A stretch of 64,000 bases of DNA from Nitrospina sp. (GTDB taxonomy: Bacteria; Nitrospinota; Nitrospinia; Nitrospinales; JACRGP01), in the NCBI GenBank assembly GCA_024648695.1, contig JACAVV010000012.1, positions 69,506 to 133,505 on the forward strand, written 5' to 3'. The translations under genes were made by a program, and so were the position numbers. Below the pieces are notes generated by a model, which had not been told where the DNA came from, searched no databases, and saw nothing but the letters and a program-made list of their open reading frames with translations. Shown here in pieces: positions 55,773-64,000 of this stretch; position 1 is the first letter of the stretch; every line of letters begins with the position of its first letter.

Positions 55773-56008
55773 TTTTTCACGTTATTTTTAACCAGTTGAG
55801 TGACTTTCCCCAGATCGAACTCGGTGCTTGATGCGGCGCACTGGTTTTCCTGTTTGATCTTAAGGAATACTTCTTCTCTGTAAACCTTCGTTTCCTTGGG
55901 AGCATCGATACCCAAGCGAATGTTTTTGCCTTTAATGTCGATCACGGTGATTTTGACATCTTCATTAATTTTGATGCTTTCACCGATTTTTCGGGTTAGG
56001 ACGAGCAT
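55769..56008 (-). CDS. csrA: carbon storage regulator CsrA
   Basis: 79 residues: MLVLTRKIGESIKINEDVKI then VIDIKGKNIRLGIDAPKETK and YREEVFLKIKQEN. All RNA-binding residues of the beta-sandwich (N-terminal LTRK and the RxE segment) are present. The C-terminal extension of about 20 residues is longer than in E. coli, as in FliW-partnered CsrA. It precedes and overlaps fliW. Confidence 0.95.
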   Translation of the reverse strand: MLVLTRKIGESIKINEDVKITVIDIKGKNIRLGIDAPKETKVYREEVFLKIKQENQCAASSTEFDLGKVTQLVKNNVKK

Positions 56009-56179
56009 AATTTCGATCCATTAATTTTATTATCGAAGTTTTCATCAAAACACTTAAGGAAAAATTATACCAAATCTGATAATTAAAGATACAGTTTGTT
56101 TAAAAAAGGCGTGGGATACTGATTGACAGTCATTTAAGAATATGGTACTTATCCCATCTTCACGTGTAAACGTAGAAAT

Positions 56180-56255
<76 letters not shown>

Positions 56256-56391
56256 CCTGGCGGTGGGGCCAAATGGCTGAACGTTTTCCCGCGACCAGCC
56301 TTCCTTTTGGGCGGTTCCAAAAGTTTTGGTTCGAACATTCTTCGCTTAACTGCACCATTTTTAAATCCAATAAAATCCATTGAAGTCCTTG

Positions 56392-56417
56392 AGCCCTGGT
56401 AAAACAGGGCTTTTTTA
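56392..56417 (+). terminator. terminator downstream of tRNA-Phe
   Basis: AGCCCTG-GTAAAA-CAGGGCT followed by TTTTTATTT: a 7-base stem and a T-run about 140 bases after the tRNA. Confidence 0.8.
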
Positions 56418-56662
56418 TTTACTTTTTAGTTCTAAGAGGGGGTTGTATGATTTATTAAATCTTAAAATTTTTGAATTACCTCCGCACTAAAAAATAAGTT
56501 ATCCGCTGAATGCATTCTTCCCATTCAACCGTAAAAAACGCTAAACCCAAAACGAAATTGCATAAATTGTTTGATGAACTTGAGCTGTTCCAGCTTGTAA
56601 ATCCTATTGGACGCAAAGGGTGACGTATTAAGCTCAGATTAGACAATAATAAAAATTTATGT

Positions 56663-56767
56663 CTTTGATCGCTTACCTCCAGTGTCAGCCTTCGCAATGC
56701 TCGAAACCGCAGGTTAATGCAGGAATGGACGGATTATCTGGATAAACTCAAAGCAACTTTAGATTAA
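56663..56767 (+). pseudogene. possible tyrosine-integrase C-terminal remnant
   Basis: A start-less frame after a TGA encodes RNARNRRLMQEWTDYLDKLK then ATLD and a stop. The pattern R-x-LMQ-x-W-x-DYLD-x-LK is what I recall from the C-termini of phage-type integrases (QEWADYLDxLK). Its position about 410 bases beyond tRNA-Phe fits an old tRNA-targeted insertion. No catalytic residues survive. Confidence 0.35.
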
Positions 56768-56904
56768 TTAAATCTTTAAGGAATTACCTACAATAACTTA
56801 AATAAAGGTGAGTACCCCCGGGTGAGCCCCCCAAGTGGCTACCAAAAGGTATGAAACCTCCCTACGATAGCGATATCAATTTGATAATCATTCGTTAAAT
56901 ATCG

Positions 56905-56932
56905 AAAAAAGGGGAAGCGCTGACGCTTCCCC
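56905..56932 (-). terminator. terminator of the PKD-protein gene
   Basis: On the minus strand: GGGGAAGCG-TCAG-CGCTTCCCC followed by TTTTTT. A perfect 9-base stem, 47 bases after the stop codon. Confidence 0.9.
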
Positions 56933-56978
56933 TTCTCCTGTTGCAGGTTGGTCATTTCCCCCCGGAAACAATCCAACC

Positions 56979-59654
56979 TTATGGGAGGGTGGAGTCCACC
57001 GTCTGGCCATCATCCACGGCGGTGGATTTTCTGCTATGTGGAACAGTCAGTGATACGGAACCATTGCAAGTCTCATTACCGCTGTCTTCTGCCGTGAAAC
57101 TCACTTGATACACCCGGCCATTTCCCTTGCCGGAACGCTCGGAGCGAATCAATACAGTGTCCTGACCATCCAGGTTCGCTTTTACGGTGGCATCGGGGCT
57201 CGAATCGCCATCTCCCAGGTCATTGACTTCTTCATCCTGCGTTACCGCGCCCACGGTGATGGAAATGGGATCGCCATTGGGATCGGACACACCTTCCACT
57301 GCAACCTCTTTCATCTTGTGATTTGGCGGCCATAGCTTGTCCACGCTGGCAACTGCCAAGTCACAATTTGGCGGGTCGTTCAGGTTACGAACGTGGACCT
57401 TTACAGTATCGGGCCCAGAGTCAAGCGGGTTGGCTTCGAAATCGTCGGTAACAATCAGTTGAAACACGATATCTTCGCCACCAGCTCCAACATCCGGAGC
57501 ATTGAACGTTGGCGTGGCAGAGCTTGCGTCATCCAGAGCCACAGTAGGACCTGAGACCTGACTCCAGTCATGTTCCAGGCCATCACCATCCGGATCGGAG
57601 CTTCCCGTTCCGTTCAACGCAACCAAACTTCCTTCGTCCACGTTTTGATCGGATCCGGCTTCCGCTGTAGGAGCGTTGTTCGCTCCCACGGTGACTTGCA
57701 CCGTATCGTCTTCCGCTGAATCGTTCCCCGCGGAAAGCTCGCTAACCAAATCCCCGTCGCTAACCTGCAACTGGAAGATGAAGGTGCCTCCGCCCAAAGG
57801 CGCGGTGAAAGTTGGATTGGATACAGTATTACCTGAAAGGGTGACTGGGTTACCACCGGTTTGTCCCCATTGATAGGTGATATCGTCCCCATCTGGATCA
57901 AAGCTAAAACTTCCATTCAAATGAGCGGTCGCACCTTCGCGAACACTGGAGTTGTCTCCGGCGTCAGCCACCGGGGCTTGATTGACGTGCAGAACGGTGA
58001 TGTCTACGGTGTCCTCGTCACTATAAGTTTCATCAGCACTGACGATCAGTCCGAAAGTCAGGGTCTGGCTTCCGTCTTCTGCTGAAACAACCGGTGCGGT
58101 GAAGGTAGGCGTTGCAGAAGTGGGATCGTCCAGAACCACGGTAGGGCCTGCGGTTTGGGACCAGTCATAGCCTTCTACACTACCCGCAGGGAATGAACTA
58201 CCTGTTCCATCCAAAGTGATTAGGGTGTTCTCATCCACCGTCTGGTCTGACCCGGCATTCGATACTGGCACACAAGTGATGCTGTAAAAGGTATCTCCGA
58301 TCTCCGCGCCACCCTCGGGATCGATTGCACAGGGGGATAGGACATCGAACCAAAAATTATTTGGAGCAGACGCGTCGAAATCAGTCACACGATAAGATAG
58401 CCCGGGAACCACAGTTAACTGGAGAGGTCCAGAACTGCCGGAATTTATTGGGCTTGATACATGGAACTCTAATCGCCAAATACTATCATCATCGGGGGCA
58501 ACTGAAATACCTGTGTTCAAAAAGCGAATGGAGTTGCCGTCAAGGATAAACCTACCATCCAAATCAATTAAACCACTACTTGGCCACGTTTCGAAATTTC
58601 CATTTGCATCCAATGCATAGCCAATTCGGTTTCCACCCAATCTTAACTCATATCGTAGCCCGGGCACTAAAACATGCCCTGTTAATGGCCCTGAAAAATA
58701 TTGGCCTAGTGTTTGCTGACTCAAATCGAGTCGGTAGCCACCTGCAAAATCTCCAGGCTCGAAGTTAACCGTCACATTCTTTAATTTTAATGTGGCCGGG
58801 CTGGCCGTGTTGTCGAATTCTAATGAATTGGAGGAGTCCAAAACTGGGTTACTATTGGCCCGTGAATGCAAATCAAGGGTTCCGTCACCGTTTACATGAA
58901 ACAAGACTTGTGCCGCAGCATCGAGCGAAGCCAACTTCATGGAATAATCCAACCCTGGAATTAGAACCACATCGTTTATTCCAGAAATGGGAGAGTCGGT
59001 CCCTGCGATTTTAAGTAATCGCATTTGATAATGACCCAGATACAGTTGTGGGTCGATGCGAATCGTGACATTCTTCATCTTGAGCGTGGTGCCATTGAAT
59101 ATAAAAACATCTGAACTGTCGTCGATACTCGATGGGCCTACTTGCCCGCTAGCATCGACATTAAAAAATCTGCCAGCATTATTTCCTGAGCCTGCTTGCC
59201 AAAAACGATATTCACTGGCGGGAACAAGAGTTAGGCTCTCTGGAATGTCGAACCAGATGTTGGAGGCCCACGGAATGTTTATCGGGCCGGGAAATTGATC
59301 CGGGTCGAAATCAATGGTTAAGTTCTTTAACTTTAAAGTGCTGGTTCCATCAAATATAACTGAATCACGAGAATCGTTCGCCGGATCATGGGAGACTATT
59401 CCATTGGAGTCAACAATGAAATAATGACTGGTTACATATGCGATTCTGAAACGATAAGACCCGGGTAATAAATCATAAACTTGTACTCCTTTCTCACCTC
59501 CTCGCCCAGCTGACCCCTCAAGACTGAATGTTCCCAAATAGCCATCCGGATCGATGGTGATAGGAAAAGTGGTTTGCGCTTGGCCTGGTGTAGTAAACAA
59601 TAGAAATAAAAATAGAGGCCCCAGGGACCTTAAAATTTTATTTTTGAATAGCAT
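56979..59654 (-). CDS. secreted multi-repeat protein with PKD domains
   Basis: About 891 residues from ATG at 59654 (strong ribosome site GAGGAGGG; the longer frame runs into the PilZ gene). The signal peptide is at about 8-28 (LRSLGPLFLFLLFTTPGQAQ). Residues about 30-490 are about five related units with L-x-PG-x-x-Y (DLLPGSYRFR; VLIPGLDYSM; VLVPGLRYEL; TVVPGLSYRV) and LK-x-KN-VT-x-x-x-(D/E)P. Residues about 490-760 hold three PKD/Ig-like domains (SNAGSDQTVDENTLITLDGT; AEAGSDQNVDEGSLVALNGT). A calcium-type Asp-rich DPDGD(D/G) occurs in two of them. Probably an adhesin or matrix protein. Confidence 0.75.
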   Translation of the reverse strand: MLFKNKILRSLGPLFLFLLFTTPGQAQTTFPITIDPDGYLGTFSLEGSAGRGGEKGVQVYDLLPGSYRFRIAYVTSHYFIVDSNGIVSHDPANDSRDSVIFDGTSTLKLKNLTIDFDPDQFPGPINIPWASNIWFDIPESLTLVPASEYRFWQAGSGNNAGRFFNVDASGQVGPSSIDDSSDVFIFNGTTLKMKNVTIRIDPQLYLGHYQMRLLKIAGTDSPISGINDVVLIPGLDYSMKLASLDAAAQVLFHVNGDGTLDLHSRANSNPVLDSSNSLEFDNTASPATLKLKNVTVNFEPGDFAGGYRLDLSQQTLGQYFSGPLTGHVLVPGLRYELRLGGNRIGYALDANGNFETWPSSGLIDLDGRFILDGNSIRFLNTGISVAPDDDSIWRLEFHVSSPINSGSSGPLQLTVVPGLSYRVTDFDASAPNNFWFDVLSPCAIDPEGGAEIGDTFYSITCVPVSNAGSDQTVDENTLITLDGTGSSFPAGSVEGYDWSQTAGPTVVLDDPTSATPTFTAPVVSAEDGSQTLTFGLIVSADETYSDEDTVDITVLHVNQAPVADAGDNSSVREGATAHLNGSFSFDPDGDDITYQWGQTGGNPVTLSGNTVSNPTFTAPLGGGTFIFQLQVSDGDLVSELSAGNDSAEDDTVQVTVGANNAPTAEAGSDQNVDEGSLVALNGTGSSDPDGDGLEHDWSQVSGPTVALDDASSATPTFNAPDVGAGGEDIVFQLIVTDDFEANPLDSGPDTVKVHVRNLNDPPNCDLAVASVDKLWPPNHKMKEVAVEGVSDPNGDPISITVGAVTQDEEVNDLGDGDSSPDATVKANLDGQDTVLIRSERSGKGNGRVYQVSFTAEDSGNETCNGSVSLTVPHSRKSTAVDDGQTVDSTLP

Positions 59655-59671
59655 GATTTCCCTCCTCATTA

Positions 59672-60010
59672 TTAATGATTGGAACCCGGCTTCATCGGCG
59701 AGATTGCGTATTCCTCGTCGAAGCGGATGCCGATTCCCTGGTCCTCGGCCCGAATCACAAAGCCTGAGAGACAAATACGGGCCGCGTCTCCTTGTACTTT
59801 TTTCAAGCGATCCAGCGGCAAGACCATTTCCAGGTCGACTAGCGTATTCATAGGAAGAAGTGGATCCGTCCGGATAAACGTTCCGGAAGAACTAATGTCG
59901 CGGGTGCGGCCATATTGCCTGGATTGTGAAGGTTCCTCTTGCACAAAAACGTCCAATCGTACTTTCAAATCCATGAAGAACCGTTCGGTCTTTCTTTTCT
60001 CAATTCCCAT
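59672..60010 (-). CDS. PilZ-domain protein
   Basis: 112 residues from ATG at 60010 (AAGGAGGG upstream). The PilZ signature is present: IEKRKTERFFMDL (R-x3-R type) near the N-terminus and TRDISSSGTFIRTDP (D-x-S-x-x-G), followed by a beta barrel to GIGIRFDEEY. Such domains bind cyclic-di-GMP. It ends 17 bases before the PKD-protein ATG, so the two are probably one operon and the secreted protein may be under c-di-GMP-related control. Confidence 0.85.
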   Translation of the reverse strand: MGIEKRKTERFFMDLKVRLDVFVQEEPSQSRQYGRTRDISSSGTFIRTDPLLPMNTLVDLEMVLPLDRLKKVQGDAARICLSGFVIRAEDQGIGIRFDEEYAISPMKPGSNH

Positions 60011-60203
60011 AGAGGCGTTTTTCCCTCCTTCGGTTTTTTTTAAATAATTTCGCGGGATCACGATTAACGCGCCCGATAAATGTAGCGCGCCTACTGTGAT
60101 AGCGGTATCGGGAAAAAGTACCAGTTTTGGCGAAAAATCGGATTTTCCACCCATTTCTAATACTCTAGTACCAGGAAGGGCTACGCCTGGAGGAAGCGTG
60201 CGG

Positions 60204-60220
60204 CCCAGGCGACGCCTGGG
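60204..60220. repeat. perfect palindrome and nearby 12-bp direct repeat
   Basis: CCCAGGCG-A-CGCCTGGG is an exact 8-base inverted repeat. The word GGCTACGCCTGG also occurs twice, at 60179-60190 and 60419-60430; the second copy covers the end of the small LuxR gene. It may be a duplicated gene end or a regulatory site. Confidence 0.4.
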
Positions 60221-60420
60221 AGAGGCTTGCGGCTGTGCTCGTGCGCCGCGGACCGCTATATAAAATGTCACCTTGGGCCAGCACAAGCTTTTTGGTCAAG
60301 ATTCAATCAGGAAGGGTGGCCTTCGGCCTTCTTTCTCCTCCTCATCTTGGTCTGTCACTTTATGATTGCTCCCTCCGGGGATGAGGAGGTACTGCTTGGA
60401 AGCACCCATTGGGTGCTAGG

Positions 60421-60624
60421 CTACGCCTGGTTAAGGCGGGCCATGAGTTGGGCACGGGTTTGGACTTTAAGTTTTTTGTGGATACTTCGGAGGTGGTTTT
60501 TTACAGTGGACACACTGATGAAGAGGTGAGAAGCGATTTCCCGGTTATCCATGCCTTTCTTTACTAAGGCGCAAACTTGAGTTTCCCGGTTGGTCAGTTT
60601 CGTTTTTTGAATTTGATCGTTCAT
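60421..60624 (-). CDS. 67-residue stand-alone LuxR-type HTH
   Basis: Only a LuxR DNA-binding domain: LTNRETQVCALVKKGMDNRE then SVSTVKNHLRSIHKKLKVQT and RAQLMARLNQA. It lies 6 bases after the stop of the CsgD-like gene with no obvious ribosome site, suggesting coupled translation. Very similar to the last 60 residues of the 370-residue regulator at 61.5-62.6 kb (TVKNHLRSIHDKLDVNTRAQ), so it is likely a partial duplicate that kept only the HTH. It could act as a free regulator. Confidence 0.7.
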   Translation of the reverse strand: MNDQIQKTKLTNRETQVCALVKKGMDNREIASHLFISVSTVKNHLRSIHKKLKVQTRAQLMARLNQA

Positions 60625-60630
60625 TGAAGA

Positions 60631-61338
60631 TCAAAGGTTTTTGGAAGCCCATAGCACCGCCTGCAGGCGATTATTGACCTCCAGCTTCTGAAACAGGTTG
60701 TAGGTATGGGTTTTGACGGTGTGGTAGCTGAGGCCCAACTTTTCGGCAATCTCATCGTTGCTGAGACCATGGGACATCTCCACGAGGATCTCCTTTTCGC
60801 GAGGGGTGAGGGTGGGAATATCGGCGCTGTCGGGTTCAGACCATTGAGGACCTTTAAAGATCCATCCCTCCAGAATGGATCGTGGAAACCACAGTTTGCC
60901 TTCGAGGATCCCCTGCACGCCACGGGCTATATTCGCTGTCGTTGCTGTATCATAAAATACCCCACGGAGTCCGTCATTGGCGTCCCGAGGCCGTAAAGGG
61001 TAGCTTGGGGACACATTGAATAAAGCAAAAGGGAATTCGTTGGGCGGTTCCTCCATTACCTTCCAGGGTTCGTTGCCATCCCGGGAACAAGTATTTTGGC
61101 AATCGAACAGGACCAAAGACAGTGAATGGGATGAGGAACTGCCGGGTTCAGACGGCATCGTTTGCTCGATAAAAACTATCTGCCCAATTCCCGCTTCATT
61201 TTCCAAAGCCTGGACCAATAGAGTATTTTGGATATTACGAGCCCCGGAAATTCCTAATGGCTTTTTCTTCCCACCCATAGCGAACGCCTTAATAAAGGTG
61301 CTTCCCGATTCCCTGACAAAAATATTTTGAAATTCCAT
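60631..61338 (-). CDS. CsgD-like LuxR regulator
   Basis: 235 residues. The N-terminal 160 residues are a degenerate receiver-like domain (IFIEQTMPSEPG region; LSLVLFDCQNTCSRDG) with no typical phospho-Asp set. The C-terminal HTH LTPREKEILVEMSHGLSNDE, LSYHTVKTHTYNLFQKLEVN and NRLQAVLWASKNL closely follows CsgD, which controls curli and biofilm matrix genes. A curlin-like gene lies 36 kb away in the window. It is first in a two-gene unit with the small HTH protein. Confidence 0.8.
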   Translation of the reverse strand: MEFQNIFVRESGSTFIKAFAMGGKKKPLGISGARNIQNTLLVQALENEAGIGQIVFIEQTMPSEPGSSSSHSLSLVLFDCQNTCSRDGNEPWKVMEEPPNEFPFALFNVSPSYPLRPRDANDGLRGVFYDTATTANIARGVQGILEGKLWFPRSILEGWIFKGPQWSEPDSADIPTLTPREKEILVEMSHGLSNDEIAEKLGLSYHTVKTHTYNLFQKLEVNNRLQAVLWASKNL

Positions 61339-61512
61339 AACAAAAACCCTGCTTTTCGTTAAGGAATTATGTCTGGAGTGGAAGCGTTTTAGAATAGCAC
61401 GCTCGGACTATTTTTTGGATTATCCTGGGTTGAGGAGGCAGATGCGGGGGAAATGCGCGCATCCAGGTGGATTGTTGCGCGACGTCAGCACGCCCGCCCT
61501 CCGCGCAGGAAG

Positions 61513-62634
61513 TCAATCCGGTTGATGGAGGCGGGCTACAAGTTGGGCGCGAGTATTGACATCCAGCTTATCGTGGATACTGCGCAAGTGGTTTTTTACA
61601 GTGTTTAAACTGATGAAAAGACGGTCAGCGATTTCCTGGTTGGCGATGCCGTCTTTAACCAAATAGCATACTTCTATCTCGCGGCCGGTCAAACCCTCTT
61701 TTTGTAACAAGAAATTCAATCTGGAATAGGGTTCGTTTGCCGGTTTCAATCTCAACATCCAGCAGGAATGTTCCCCTACACTATCATCAAGACGAGTGAA
61801 ATTTAGTCGAAAAAGCCCCTGTGGAAGATTGTAAAATGGCATTTCCATTTTGGGGTTTTTCACATCGAAGGGTGGACTCATTTGGGCCAGTTCGCATTGA
61901 AAAATATTGCATAATTCCGAGGGAAGTATTTGTCCAGGTTGTAAATGGAACAAATCATCGAATGCTTGATTGCAGAACAAAATCCTGGCATCCACTCTAA
62001 TCATGGCAAAAGGCACTGGCAAATCGTCGAGGGCCTTTGCTGAAAATGATTTGTATTGAGCTAGTTCCTCGGTTAAAGCAACCGTTTTAATGATTTGCTG
62101 AAGGTGGGGAATCATGAGTTCCATCATTCGTATTTCGCGCATGGTGAACAGTTTTTCGTTGGGAATTCGCCGGTGGATGCCGATGCCTATCGAAAATTCC
62201 GGCTGGTTGAACGAAATAATGGCCGATTTAGTCCTGTCAAAGTAAGAAAAATCAGACCGCTTGTACTTGGGGTGATCTTTGAAAAACTGTTGAACTCCCT
62301 GTTCTTGCTCTTCCCGGCTGACATCGACGTCATTTGCGAGGGTCGTCCGGCTACATGTCAACATTTTTTGACTAAGAGGATCATAGGGGATCCATTCGGG
62401 AAAAAGTTTGCCTTCCGATTCGGTAAACCCGAGCGATTCGATCATTTGTGATTTCGAAAGATCGGGATCCGTCCAACACAAGACCCCTGCCTGCCCCTCA
62501 AACAGAGGAACTAAACGGGTTTCGAATGCTTCCTTCAAATCATTTCTGTTCTGGCAATTATTGAAATACTTGATCGTTTCAAGAATATCCAGATAATCTT
62601 TTTCTTGGAGTGAAACAAAAGAAGAGTTTTCCAT
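61513..62634 (-). CDS. LuxR-type regulator with PAS/GAF-like sensor half
   Basis: 373 residues from ATG at 62634; earlier starts lack support. The N-terminal 300 residues include a PAS-like stretch (LDDLPVPFAMIRVDARILFC then NQAFDDLFHLQPGQ) and a GAF-like part. The LuxR HTH ends the protein (EGLTGREIEVCYLVKDGIAN; LNTVKNHLRSIHDKLDVNTR). The signal and targets are unknown. It is the likely parent of the 67-residue HTH protein. Confidence 0.82.
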   Translation of the reverse strand: MENSSFVSLQEKDYLDILETIKYFNNCQNRNDLKEAFETRLVPLFEGQAGVLCWTDPDLSKSQMIESLGFTESEGKLFPEWIPYDPLSQKMLTCSRTTLANDVDVSREEQEQGVQQFFKDHPKYKRSDFSYFDRTKSAIISFNQPEFSIGIGIHRRIPNEKLFTMREIRMMELMIPHLQQIIKTVALTEELAQYKSFSAKALDDLPVPFAMIRVDARILFCNQAFDDLFHLQPGQILPSELCNIFQCELAQMSPPFDVKNPKMEMPFYNLPQGLFRLNFTRLDDSVGEHSCWMLRLKPANEPYSRLNFLLQKEGLTGREIEVCYLVKDGIANQEIADRLFISLNTVKNHLRSIHDKLDVNTRAQLVARLHQPD

Positions 62635-62942
62635 GGGAACCATAGTAACCTGAAAATTACAAACGTAAATACCCTTAAAACCAGTCAAGCCAATAAATCT
62701 CACCCTATTTATACTGACGCCGAAGGTGGGTTCACGACTCGTTCCGCGGAAACAGGAAACGGCTACCTCGAGGGTTAAAAGTAACGGAGAGCAAAATCCG
62801 GGTGCCAGTTCCCAGCGTTACTTTCGAAAACGAGGGTTTTCCTTATCCACCGTCAAACGAGGACGAAGGTGCCACCTCTCCGGTCTCCTTTTTTAAGCCG
62901 GGTATTTCATCCCGGAAACAGGTTATTAATAAGCAAAATACT

Positions 62943-63740
62943 CTAGGGTATAATTTTTCCTGCGAGCTGATTATAAGAAACGATTCCATAATCTGCGGAG
63001 TCAAAGCTTCGTCCGGAGTTGTCTCCCATGACCAGGAAATTATTTTCCGGAACCCGGTTTCCGTATCGCTTCAGTTGCAGGCTTAACACACGGGACCCGG
63101 AAGACTTCCCGGAAATGGTTCTGGGTTTTTCCCCATTGACCGACAGGCGACCGGAAGCTATCTCTACGAGATCTCCAGGAACGGCGAGAACACGCTTGAC
63201 CATCATCCGGTTGCGCGACTGGAATTTGATGGCTACCAGATCGCCTTTTTGAGGGGAATGAGATTGGTAATAATTTGCATCAAGCTGAATTTCATCTCCC
63301 GTCTTTAGAGTGGGGTGCATTGAGGAACCGTTCACGACCAAACTACGATGAGCTTGGTCTGGGGCTGAGCCCATTACCGATCGATCCATTCCCCCATGAC
63401 TTGCACCGCTTTCCAAAATTTTGATGTGGCTTTGAGAAATATCCTCGCTCCAAACAGCCATCACGTTGAACCCTTCGAGAAGTTCATCTATCGCAGTGGG
63501 CCAATCCTTTCCGTGAATAGACACTGAAATTGGATTCCGGGCCATCGCCTCGGGAACCTGAAAAACGATTCCCGAGGTTTTGGTGATAGTCCGGAGGATT
63601 TCTTCCAGGGACCGATCTTTGAATTCCAACCTCACCCCATCAGAGCGTTCCTCAGCAACATTCTTCGAAGAAGGAATTTCTGCATAGGTCTGAAGGGTGA
63701 AATTCAATAAGACAATGAATATCAAAAATATTTTATTCAT
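62943..63740 (-). CDS. signal peptidase I-like protease fused to an STN-like domain
   Basis: 265 residues from ATG at 63740. The signal or anchor is MNKIFLIFIVLLNFTLQTYA. Residues about 36-109 look like an STN/secretin N-terminal domain (LEFKDRSLEEILRTITKTSG; WPTAIDELLEGFNVMA). An S26 peptidase domain follows: catalytic Ser140 in VNGSSMHPTLKTGDEIQ, Lys182 in MVKRVLAVPGDLVEI, and VMGDNSGRSFDSADYG. All core residues are present. The domain order is unusual. It may process exported or pilin-like substrates, but it could also be a TraF-type peptidase. Confidence 0.72.
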   Translation of the reverse strand: MNKIFLIFIVLLNFTLQTYAEIPSSKNVAEERSDGVRLEFKDRSLEEILRTITKTSGIVFQVPEAMARNPISVSIHGKDWPTAIDELLEGFNVMAVWSEDISQSHIKILESGASHGGMDRSVMGSAPDQAHRSLVVNGSSMHPTLKTGDEIQLDANYYQSHSPQKGDLVAIKFQSRNRMMVKRVLAVPGDLVEIASGRLSVNGEKPRTISGKSSGSRVLSLQLKRYGNRVPENNFLVMGDNSGRSFDSADYGIVSYNQLAGKIIP

Positions 63741-63779
63741 AAGCTCATCAAGTCCCGAAATCAAAAGGTAACAAACAAA

Positions 63780-63876
63780 TTAAAATCCAATATTTCCTCC
63801 TCCGTCTAATGCTCCTGTAGGAAGGCTACCGGTAAAATCGCTTGGTGTACTTGTCGACCGGTTGTTAGAATAATAA
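63780..63876 (-). pseudogene. C-terminal end of a gene cut by an insertion element
   Basis: On the minus strand, the frame YYSNNRSTSTPSDFTGSLPT then GALDGGGNIGF ends in TAA at 63780-63782. It has protein-like composition, but upstream it runs straight into the left end of the IS5-like element. It lies 39 bases before the signal-peptidase-like gene, so the two were probably one operon. The family is unknown (Ser/Thr/Gly-rich tail). Confidence 0.5.
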
Positions 63877-64000
63877 GGGTGCCTCTAAAAATAGGGCAAA
63901 AAGTTATTGAATGAATTAAAATACGTATGTTAAGCGTTTTACAGCATTCCCCCCTGTTTGAAAGGAACCCTGCCATGTCCCAACCTGGATTTTTTGATCT
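63877..64000 (+). mobile_element. left end of an IS5-type insertion sequence (cut by right edge)
   Basis: GGGTGCCTCTAAAAATAGGG at 63877 resembles the terminal inverted repeat of IS5-group elements. A transposase start follows at 63974 (MSQPGFFDL), preceded by AAAGGAA; this opening is typical of DDE transposases of that group. The right end and the target duplication lie outside the window. It interrupts a minus-strand gene. Confidence 0.6.
63974..64000 (+). CDS. IS5-family transposase, first nine residues
   Basis: ATG with ribosome site AAAGGAA encoding MSQPGFFDL, then the window ends. This matches my memory of IS5-like transposase N-termini (QPGFFDLDERY). Only the start is visible. Confidence 0.55.

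Larger units (their letters stand above)
56256..56978. other. 720-base region after tRNA-Phe with few genes
   Basis: No intact gene. It contains the tRNA terminator, a possible integrase C-terminal remnant (56663-56767) and the terminator of the PKD-protein gene, each annotated separately. Frames on the minus strand here are not convincing. Confidence 0.4.

Noticed and set aside
56476..56697. 73-codon minus-strand frame after the tRNA
   Set aside because: Ser/Leu-rich low-quality composition, no ribosome site; partly antisense to the integrase-like relic.

Overview
The window reads as chromosomal DNA of a Gram-negative bacterium of moderate GC content. Supporting signs are an outer-membrane porin, a curlin-like secreted protein, a lipoprotein, a c-type cytochrome and PilZ, HD-GYP and CsrA/FliW regulators. 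Purine synthesis uses the split PurS/PurQ/short-PurL arrangement. The gene mix (PCP_red-domain protein, c554-like cytochrome, many TPR and radical SAM proteins) would suit a Nitrospinota-like or other deep-branching aquatic lineage. That placement is an inference; there is no rRNA to test it.

Layout. 1-2.4 kb: the end of an unknown gene, a 158-bp MITE-like element with an 8-bp target duplication, and a porin. 2.4-6.3 kb: a gene-poor stretch with coding remnants (a PAS fragment with an in-frame TAG, a probable flavin-oxidase start, short tails) around an isochorismatase-like hydrolase and an old-yellow-enzyme reductase. 6.3-17.5 kb: pentapeptide protein, two small membrane proteins, two oligopeptide-type permeases, Nif3-like protein, a triple PCP_red protein, a large polyamine-synthase-like membrane/TPR protein, an HD-GYP regulator and a ferredoxin-fused aldo/keto reductase. 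17.5-22.4 kb: a glycosyltransferase-TPR membrane protein, then a tight five-gene PspA cluster. 22.4-25.5 kb: a beta-propeller protein, an orphan curlin-repeat gene and a histidine kinase remnant. 25.5-30.5 kb: an aldolase/dehydrogenase fusion, then a membrane protein with a Gly/Cys-only tail, a radical SAM/SPASM enzyme and a nucleotidyltransferase. 30.6-35.3 kb: purS-purQ-purL-purF. 35.3-42.7 kb: LysR regulator, SH3 protein, cytochrome, and an SbcCD/YhaN-like pair. 42.8-47.2 kb: potassium channel, divergent from lipoprotein, DUF350 protein and membrane polyamine-synthase homologue. 47.2-56.3 kb: ABC-F ATPase, second radical SAM protein, thioredoxin-like protein, UPF0182 protein, a secreted protein with four Cys-pair repeats, fliW-csrA and tRNA-Phe. 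56.3-64 kb: a possible integrase tail, a PKD-repeat secreted protein, PilZ protein, three LuxR-type regulators, a signal-peptidase-like fusion protein, and the start of an IS5-type element that cuts a gene at the right edge.

Most interesting points. (1) The membrane protein with a 32-residue Gly/Cys/Ser tail overlaps a radical SAM/SPASM gene by 4 bp, which looks like a substrate and maturase pair. (2) The two clusters at 19.7-22.3 kb and 42.8-47.2 kb together hold the parts known elsewhere to travel together as a PspA / DUF4178 / DUF350 / polyamine-synthase membrane-stress module, here split by about 20 kb. (3) A signal peptidase I domain is fused to an STN-like domain. (4) Three PCP_red domains occur in tandem with no protochlorophyllide reductase nearby.
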